Source of the DNA: Rubrobacter sp.
Lineage (GTDB): Bacteria; Actinomycetota; Rubrobacteria; Rubrobacterales; Rubrobacteraceae
Reading direction: 5' to 3'
Assembly (NCBI GenBank): GCA_016781775.1
Contig: JADDPR010000481.1
Location: 1 to 8,452 of the forward strand
Length of the DNA: 8,452 nucleotides
Positions 6,101 through 8,452 of this stretch are shown piece by piece. Positions within the stretch are counted from its first letter, which is position 1. The number at the start of each line of letters is the position of its first letter. The position numbers and the translations under genes are program-made. The notes beneath the pieces are model-generated. The model worked only from the letters and a program-made list of their open reading frames with translations. It was not told the origin of the DNA and did not search any database.

Positions 6101-7309
6101 TTGAACCTGGATCTCATGCGCGAGTTGTCGGTTTCGACGGGCTCCAAGATCGTGCTGCTCATACTCGACGGTCTCGGCGGCCTCCCGATGGAGGCGGGCG
6201 GCAGGACGGAGCTGGAGTCCGCGAACACCCCGAACCTAGACCGGCTGGCGGCTAAGAGCGACCTGGGCCTGAGCAGGCCCGTCGCCGCCGGCGTCAGCCC
6301 CGGCAGCGGTCCCGGCCACCTCGCCCTCTTCGGCTACAACCCGCTGGAGTTCCAGGTCGGCCGCGGCGTCCTCAGCGCTCTGGGCGTGGGGTTCGACCTC
6401 GGAGAGAACGACCTCGCAGCGAGGATCAACTTCGCCACCCTGGACGGCGACGGCAAGATCTCCGACCGCCGCGCGGGACGCATCCCCTCGGAGAAGGGCG
6501 CCGAGCTTGTCGATCTCCTGAACGAGAACGTCCGGGTAGACGGCGCCGAGGTCTTTATCAGCCACGAGAAGGAGTACCGGGCCGTCGTCGTCTTCCGGGC
6601 ACCTGGCCTCTCCGGCGACCTCTCGGACACCGACCCACAGCGGGTAGGCCTCGAGCCCCTCCCCGTAGAGCCGAACGCGCCCTCCGAGGGCGCAGAGAAG
6701 GCCGCCTCCCTGGCGAACACTTTCGTGGAGAGGGCCAATGAGGTTTTGAAGGACCGGCACCCGGCGAACACGGTCCTCCTCAGAGGTTTCGGGATGCACC
6801 CGGCGCTCCCATCCTTCGAGGAGACGTACAAGCTCCGCGCCGCGGCGATCGCAGGCTACCCGATGTACAAGGGCCTCGCCCGCCTCGCGGGGATGGAGCT
6901 TCTGAAGGAGGGCGAGGGGATCTCCGGGGAGTTCGATACGCTGGAGGCGGCCTGGGACGACCACGACTTCTTCTTCGTCCACATCAAGCCGACGGACGCC
7001 GCCGGGGAGGACGGCGACTTCGAGCGCAAGAGGGGGGTCATCGAGGAGGTCGACGGCCTGATACCGCGCCTGCTGGAGCTCGGCCCGTCCGCCCTCGCCA
7101 TAACCGGCGACCATGCCACCCCGGCGAAGATGAAGAGCCACTCGTGGCACGGCGTGCCGTTTCTCCTCTCCTCCCCCTACACCCTCCCAACGGCGGAGGG
7201 CTTCGGGGAGCGTGCGTGCGCGGGCGGCTCTTTGGGGGTCTTCCCGGCGGAGGAGATCATGGGGCTCCTCATGGGACACGCCCTCAAGCTGAACCGCTAC
7301 GGCGCCTGA
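6101..7309 (+). CDS. apgM: 2,3-bisphosphoglycerate-independent phosphoglycerate mutase, archaeal type
   Basis: Cofactor-independent mutase interconverting 3-phosphoglycerate and 2-phosphoglycerate in glycolysis and gluconeogenesis, in the cytoplasm. The 402-residue length fits the archaeal-type (aPGM) branch of the alkaline phosphatase superfamily, well short of the roughly 510 residues of the GpmI type. Seen in order: the metal-binding Asp23 in L-I-L-D-G-L-G, the N-T-P-N-L-D segment, and the candidate phosphorylated Ser69 in S-P-G-S-G-P-G-H followed by L-F-G-Y-N-P. The C-terminal metal residues include Asp299 and Asp304 (T-D-A-A-G-E-D-G), Asp337-His338 (T-G-D-H-A-T-P) and the H-S-W-H-G-V-P motif (347-353). 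The TTG start at 6101 is chosen because an ideal AGGAGG (6089-6094) lies 6 nt upstream; the first internal ATG is too far from it. It is followed 2 nt after its stop by the glycosylase gene, so the two are likely co-transcribed. Confidence 0.93.
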   Translation: MNLDLMRELSVSTGSKIVLLILDGLGGLPMEAGGRTELESANTPNLDRLAAKSDLGLSRPVAAGVSPGSGPGHLALFGYNPLEFQVGRGVLSALGVGFDLGENDLAARINFATLDGDGKISDRRAGRIPSEKGAELVDLLNENVRVDGAEVFISHEKEYRAVVVFRAPGLSGDLSDTDPQRVGLEPLPVEPNAPSEGAEKAASLANTFVERANEVLKDRHPANTVLLRGFGMHPALPSFEETYKLRAAAIAGYPMYKGLARLAGMELLKEGEGISGEFDTLEAAWDDHDFFFVHIKPTDAAGEDGDFERKRGVIEEVDGLIPRLLELGPSALAITGDHATPAKMKSHSWHGVPFLLSSPYTLPTAEGFGERACAGGSLGVFPAEEIMGLLMGHALKLNRYGA

Positions 7310-7311
7310 GC

Positions 7312-8004
7312 GTGGAGGGCCGAAAGGAGCCGCCCCCCTCGGTAACTGCCGGACTCGCCGCACTCGAGGAGGAGGTAATCTCCTGCCGCCTCTGCCCGCG
7401 CCTCGTCGAGTGGCGCGAGGAGGTCGCCCGCGAGAAGAAGGCCGCCTACAGGGACGAGGCCTACTGGGGCCGGCCCGTCCCCGGCTTCGGCGATCCGAAG
7501 GCCAGGGTCGTAGTCCTCGGTCTCGCCCCTGCCGCCCACGGAGCCAACCGCACCGGCCGTTTCTTCACCGGTGACCGCTCGGGGGACTTCCTCTTCGCCT
7601 CTCTCCACCGCACGGGCTTCTCGGACAGCGCATTCTCGCGCCGGAAGGGAGACGCGACCCTCCGTGACCTGTGGATCTCCGCGGTCGTACGCTGCGCTCC
7701 GCCCGGGAACAAACCCACCCCGGCCGAACGCGACCGTTGCCTCCCCTACGCCACCCGCGAGTTCGCCCTGCTCCCCGCCAAGGTCATAATCTGCCTCGGC
7801 GCCTTTGCCTGGGACGGTGCCCTGCGCCTCCACGAGGTCCGTCCCAAACCCAAGTTCGGGCACGGCGCCGAGCACGAGTTACCCACCGGTAGACTCCTGC
7901 TCGGCTGCTACCACCCCTCCCAGCAAAACACCTTCACCGGCGTCCTCAAACCCAAGATGCTCGACGCCGTCCTTACGAGAGCCCGGGAGTTAACGCTGCC
8001 ATAA
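7312..8004 (+). CDS. Family 5 (UdgB-type) uracil-DNA glycosylase, Fe-S protein
   Basis: Removes uracil, and in studied members also hypoxanthine, from DNA to start base excision repair. The 230-residue protein has four cysteines in the family 4/5 iron-sulfur pattern: Cys25-x2-Cys28 near the N-terminus, and Cys128 and Cys143 in R-C-A-P-P-G-N-K-P-T-P-A-E-R-D-R-C. Motif A reads G-L-A-P-A-A-H-G-A-N-R-T-G-R (70-83). The Ala-Ala-His, instead of an acidic residue, is typical of family 5 rather than family 4. The second catalytic motif is H-P-S-Q-Q-N-T-F-T-G from His201. The GTG at 7312, 2 nt after the apgM stop, is preferred; there is no clear ribosome site of its own, so translation probably depends on ribosomes finishing apgM. 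Longer in-frame readings would overlap apgM by about 170 nt. The neighbourhood does not explain a link between glycolysis and repair; sharing a transcript may be incidental. Confidence 0.92.
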   Translation: MEGRKEPPPSVTAGLAALEEEVISCRLCPRLVEWREEVAREKKAAYRDEAYWGRPVPGFGDPKARVVVLGLAPAAHGANRTGRFFTGDRSGDFLFASLHRTGFSDSAFSRRKGDATLRDLWISAVVRCAPPGNKPTPAERDRCLPYATREFALLPAKVIICLGAFAWDGALRLHEVRPKPKFGHGAEHELPTGRLLLGCYHPSQQNTFTGVLKPKMLDAVLTRARELTLP

Positions 8005-8061
8005 AGGGCCGCACCCAGGTCGGCAAGCCCGAAAACATCCCGAAGATACGCGCCAGAACGT

Positions 8062-8089
8062 TAAAGTTTTTATACGAAGGTGCCGATAA
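8062..8089 (+). promoter_or_regulatory. Sigma-28 family (FliA/SigD/WhiG-type) promoter
   Basis: TAAAGTTT (8062-8069) and GCCGATAA (8082-8089) match the sigma-28 -35 and -10 consensus at all 16 bases. They are separated by 12 nt, or 16 nt counted from TAAA, within the range for SigD/WhiG promoters. An A/T-rich match of this length in GC-rich DNA is very unlikely by chance. Transcription should start near 8095-8097, right where the riboswitch begins. In actinobacteria the corresponding factor is usually WhiG; which factor is used here is inferred. Confidence 0.85.
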
Positions 8090-8095
8090 CAGTAG

Positions 8096-8178
8096 TGTCG
8101 GATGAAACGGCAAACCCTCCGCGAGGCGGGGACGCAAAGCTGAGGACCTCACGCAGGCAGCCCGGCTACCAAGCGATA
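8096..8178 (+). ncRNA. Cyclic di-GMP-I riboswitch (GEMM-I aptamer)
   Basis: The leader matches the c-di-GMP-I aptamer base by base against the Vibrio Vc2 RNA. G-G-C-A-A-A-C-C lies at 8109-8116, a stem closed by a GCGA (GNRA) tetraloop at 8115-8130, then G-G-A-C-G-C-A-A-A-G-C at 8130-8140, and G-G-C-A-G-C-C-C-G-G-C-T-A-C-C at 8156-8170. The ligand-contacting positions are kept: G20 is 8110 (G, predicting c-di-GMP rather than cGAMP), A47 is 8137 and C92 is 8169. The P3 arm is short. A 5-bp P1 is possible between 8096-8100 and 8174-8178, which would take up the first base of the ribosome site at 8178-8183. No terminator hairpin fits between aptamer and start codon, so control of translation is more likely than of transcription; direction (on or off) cannot be told. 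Confidence 0.9.
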
Positions 8179-8183
8179 AGGAG
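8178..8183 (+). promoter_or_regulatory. Shine-Dalgarno next to the riboswitch
   Basis: AAGGAG lies 6 nt before the GTG at 8190 and touches the proposed P1 3' strand at base 8178. It fixes the start of the downstream gene and is the likely point of control. Confidence 0.75.
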
Positions 8184-8189
8184 AAGTAC

Positions 8190-8452
8190 GTGCAGTTCAC
8201 GCTCGACATCAAGCAGGACGTGAAGAAGTTTTTGGCGGTAAGCGGGGTCTCGTTGGCCCTGATCATCGGTCAGGCCGGGGTCGCGAACGCCGCGCCGGTC
8301 GACTCCGACCGCGACGGCCTCACAAACACGCAGGAGAAGATCACTCAGACCAGCCCCTACAAGGCCGACTCCGACGGCGACCGAGTCAGGGACGCCGACG
8401 AGGACCGTGACCGCGACGGGGTGGACAACTCCAACGAGTTCGGGATGGGCCT
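8190..8452 (+). CDS. Secreted protein with calcium-binding Asp repeats (thrombospondin type 3-like), N-terminal part
   Basis: The reading frame runs 87 full codons to the window end and is cut off there. It begins with a signal peptide: Lys8, Lys12 and Lys13, a hydrophobic core at about 14-31, and a likely cleavage after Ala34 in A-N-A-A-P. The mature part starts at once with aspartate-rich loops of the form D-x-D-x-D-G-x5-E: D38-S-D-R-D-G up to Glu49, D60-S-D-G-D up to Glu71, and D72-R-D-R-D-G up to about Glu83. These are thrombospondin type 3 / EF-hand-like calcium-binding repeats found in secreted adhesins, S-layer-like and matrix proteins. GTG at 8190 is chosen from AAGGAG 6 nt upstream. 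Expression should respond to c-di-GMP through the riboswitch and perhaps through the sigma-28 type promoter. A role in adhesion, biofilm or surface structures is inferred; whether it carries a sortase signal or other domains lies beyond the window. Confidence 0.85.
   Translation, partial: MQFTLDIKQDVKKFLAVSGVSLALIIGQAGVANAAPVDSDRDGLTNTQEKITQTSPYKADSDGDRVRDADEDRDRDGVDNSNEFGMG

Noticed and set aside
5895..6104. Small 69-codon open frame between the hydrolase and apgM
   Set aside because: It has Arg/Ser/Ala/Thr-rich composition typical of a non-coding frame, no ribosome site, and overlaps the apgM start.
7144..7311. Longer uracil-DNA glycosylase starting inside apgM
   Set aside because: It would overlap apgM by about 170 nt with low-complexity Gly/Arg/Pro sequence, and family members start close to the C-x2-C motif.
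8005..8061. Terminator after the glycosylase gene
   Set aside because: I could not find a convincing stem-loop in this stretch; it appears plain before the sigma-28 type promoter.

Overview
The window is GC-rich bacterial DNA that looks like a deep-branching, high-GC actinobacterium; Rubrobacter or a close relative is my best guess. This is inferred from gene content and style: a class E-type sortase, a three-subunit proton-translocating transhydrogenase, an archaeal-type phosphoglycerate mutase, an HXXEE protein, a family 5 (UdgB-type) uracil-DNA glycosylase, a promoter of the sigma-28/WhiG type and frequent TTG and GTG starts. No marker gene settles the genus.

Layout. At the left edge, on the minus strand, a class E-like sortase (273-899) is followed by the N-terminal part of a lipoprotein (129 to the window edge). 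Divergent from the sortase, with a recognisable promoter, is a compact operon pntA1-pntA2-pntB (1120-4143). It encodes the NAD(P) transhydrogenase split into an NAD(H)-binding subunit, a small membrane subunit, and a membrane plus NADP(H)-binding subunit. Three successive stem-loops (4144-4281) separate pntB from a convergent HXXEE membrane protein (4274-4825). A metallo-beta-lactamase-fold hydrolase (4891-5799) lies upstream of it on the same minus strand. A 301-bp divergent spacer leads to apgM (6101-7309), which is followed after 2 nt by the uracil-DNA glycosylase gene (7312-8004).

The most interesting part is the right end (8062-8452). A perfect match to the sigma-28 (FliA/SigD/WhiG) promoter consensus is followed at about its expected start site by a c-di-GMP-I (GEMM-I) riboswitch aptamer. 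The aptamer abuts the Shine-Dalgarno of a gene for a secreted protein with calcium-binding, thrombospondin-type-3-like Asp repeats, cut off by the window end. In Streptomyces, and by in vitro and structural work in Rubrobacter, the sigma factor WhiG is itself held by a c-di-GMP-dependent anti-sigma, RsiG. This gene may therefore read the same second messenger twice, once at transcription initiation and once in its own leader.

How the genes fit together: PntAB balances NADH and NADPH using the proton gradient, ApgM serves glycolysis/gluconeogenesis, and UdgB repairs deaminated bases. The sortase, lipoprotein and Asp-repeat protein are cell-surface functions. There is no sign of a phage, IS element, CRISPR array, tRNA or rRNA.
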